Source: Nematostella vectensis (taxonomy: Eukaryota > Cnidaria > Anthozoa > Actiniaria > Edwardsiidae). From it: a stretch of DNA of 64,000 nt. This document shows, one piece after another, positions 62,695 to 64,000 of this stretch. The notes under the pieces are model-generated. The model was not told where the DNA came from. It was given only the letters and a program-made list of their open reading frames with translations, and did no database searches. Made by a program: the position numbers and the translations under genes. Each line of letters begins with the position of its first letter. The stretch's first letter is position 1. The DNA lies in assembly GCF_932526225.1 (NCBI RefSeq), contig NC_064045.1, forward strand, positions 16,178,442 through 16,242,441. Direction: 5' to 3'.

Positions 62695-64000
62695 TTTAAA
62701 CAAAACAAAAAAAATGACCACAAACTGTCCATTAACATAGTTTTCAATATAATATTGCATATTATTTAATAAGGTATTGACAGCTTTTAAAAAGTTCAAC
62801 TGTTTGTAGACACTTAAAAGCCTACAATAAACACTGACTCCAGACATGCGCAGTACTATGCTGCTGCCCCTTTAAAGTAAAATACAGCTTTACTTAGTCA
62901 GCGTAGACAATATTGCGGATTTTGTCAATATTCTAATATGAATATGCCAATATTCTCCCCCCTTACGTCTTTATTTCTATTTATTTTATGATTTTCACAT
63001 GATACCAAAACAGCGTCTTTTTTCTTCGCTAATTTGATGTCATGTGCACAATAAAAGAGATGCGCCCGTGAGCATGGCGAGTCCCCAAGGGACCCAAGAC
63101 GCCCAAATAGACCTCTATTTTTTGTCATCCACAATCTCGGCGAGCTGTGCGTGGCGTAACCGTATTACAGGCCTTGGATCCTGGTTATTGTCCTCCCCAT
63201 TAATGCGCGGGTTGGGATAACCTTGCAAGAGTGTTGTACAGCATATTCGCTCGGAAATATCGGTGCTTGGGGCCTTCGGGTTCTTTACAGCCTTCCGTAA
63301 AAGCCTTGTGCTGCCATACCGATTGGGTAATCCGTATGTATGGTTTCCGTTTTGTTCTTCAGACCGGGTTCGATCCCAGGCCAATGGGCTTTTTTTTTAT
63401 TCGTTTTCTTTCTTTGTGCTTGCCCCCCCTAATCCTGATTGGTTTTGCGCAAAAATAATAAAAAAAAGTGAGTTTGCAAAATAAGCTTGCTGGATTTATT
63501 GATTATATGTATTCAATTTGTTCCTAGGAAGTTAACAAAAACACAAAGCAAAGAGTTTGAGGAAGTAAACAAGTATGTGAACTTTAATGTTCTATTTGAA
63601 GGGGTGCATTTTGTACAGGGAATCATACATAGAATGCTTAACTGGTGGAGAGGGAAGAGGTAAAAGTTTATTGAGCATAATTTCAACAATAGCAGGGGGA
63701 AGAGAGGGGCACTCTCTTCATACAATATTGCAGTTGTTACCTATTATTAAATAAGTTTGTAACATGTCTTTGTTTATTAAGCAAGGTCTATTTCTGAGAC
63801 AAGCAAACTCAAGTAAGGCTGTTGAAATAACAGGTGAGTGTTAAAAGAAAAACAATTATCTGATTAGAAAACTACTGTAGATTCCTTTGCACCAAAATAA
63901 GAACAAACTTCATTTTGTTTGTTATTTATGAGGAACGAGATGAGCTCTTCAAAGCCATAAAGAAATATGTATTGCTCATCTAAATTATACAAGTAAATGA
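62695..64000. repeat. Array B unit 28 (first 1306 bp, cut by window end)
   Basis: The tRNA-like segment is at 63319-63388. Private variants are CCCGTGAGCATGG, which breaks the ATGCGC hairpin, GGCCTTGGATCC and GCTCTTCAAAGCC. GGAATCATAC is shared with units 26 and 27. Confidence 0.95.

Larger units (their letters stand above)
8551..64000. repeat. Tandem array B: about 2,005-bp satellite, 28 units
   Basis: There are 28 head-to-tail units of 2,002-2,012 bp (mean spacing about 2,005), the last cut by the window edge. I set the unit start at TTTAAACAAAAC, the left array border. Layout by approximate unit position: an A-rich start; GCGCAGTACTATGCTGC near 155; three CAATATT boxes (214-260); the ATGCGCCCGTGCGCAT hairpin (about 366); a GC-richer core to 700 ending in the tRNA-like segment (625-694) and a T-run; an AT-rich remainder with a CAGGTGAGT donor-like site (about 1130); an inverted-repeat element (about 1345-1470); an AT microsatellite (about 1655); and an AAT microsatellite (about 1800). 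Units differ by scattered substitutions and microsatellite length. Short open frames recur because the DNA recurs; nearly all begin with TTG, CTG or GTG, and none looks like a protein. Confidence 0.97.

Noticed and set aside
8410-62847. Minus-strand 63-codon frame starting MSGVSVYC with ATG in many array B units
   Set aside because: It is hydrophobic and low in complexity, and lost in units with A-run or TTTTTAAAAG changes. There is no ribosome context or homology I can point to.
8970-63384. Recurrent minus-strand 89-codon open frame containing WDRTR and ending IVDDKK in most array B units
   Set aside because: It opens with TTG, its start overlaps the tRNA-like segment (WDRTR is the usual translation of a reversed B-box), and single substitutions in units 7, 9 and 10 introduce stops. 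It recurs only because the DNA does.
9086-63484. Plus-strand frames of 63-87 codons and minus-strand MYEESA frames in array B
   Set aside because: They begin with TTG or GTG, overlap each other in different frames across the same GC-rich core, and change length with T-run or A-run slippage.
8551-64000. 5S rRNA, U1/U2/U4/U5/U6 snRNA, U3 or histone tandem cluster
   Set aside because: A 2-kb period suggests such clusters, but I could not find their core sequences in the unit on either strand by eye. A covariance-model search would be needed to exclude diverged RNAs.
4630-64000. CRISPR-like or LTR-like arrangement
   Set aside because: Units are contiguous and near-identical with no unique spacers, and there is no reverse transcriptase, integrase, primer-binding site or polypurine tract pattern.
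8551-64000. Telomeric or subtelomeric repeat
   Set aside because: No TTAGGG-type tracts were seen within or beside the array; location on the chromosome cannot be told.

Overview
The window is nuclear eukaryotic DNA. It is AT-rich, the genes are sparse and carry spliceosomal introns with GT/AG borders, and about 92% of the window is tandem repeat. A cnidarian, for example a stony coral, is my best guess. It rests on the style of the divergent protein kinase and the AT-rich repeat landscape, and no single diagnostic marker proves it.

Layout. Positions 2-901 (+) hold the 3' part of an uncharacterised protein gene whose reading frame is still open at the left edge. Positions 971-1373 hold a minisatellite of about ten 40-bp copies. 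Positions 1602-3927 (-) hold a three-exon protein kinase gene that converges on the first gene. I reconstructed its splicing from the sequence: 83 + 821 + 305 nt gives one uninterrupted frame of 402 codons plus stop. Positions 3994-4629 hold degenerate 90-bp tandem repeats followed by the same motif in inverted orientation.

Positions 4630-8550 are tandem array A: seven full units of about 546 bp plus a 28-bp stub. Each unit carries a tRNA-like segment with a Pol III B-box on the minus strand. Positions 8551-64000 are tandem array B: 28 head-to-tail units of about 2,005 bp (27 complete), continuing beyond the right edge. Each B unit contains a 70-nt tRNA-like cloverleaf remnant on the plus strand with a B-box and a T-run, a 121-127 bp inverted-repeat element, an AT microsatellite and an AAT microsatellite. 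I see no convincing protein gene in it.

Shared variants show higher-order structure in array B. Units 6-7 and 8-9 form a duplicated 4-kb dimer. Units 13-24 show an 8.03-kb, four-unit register. The units next to the array edge are the most diverged. The main point of interest is that two adjacent, different satellites both carry a tRNA-like Pol III-type box, on opposite strands.

I found no rRNA, canonical snRNA, CRISPR, telomeric repeat or transposase/reverse-transcriptase coding region by eye.
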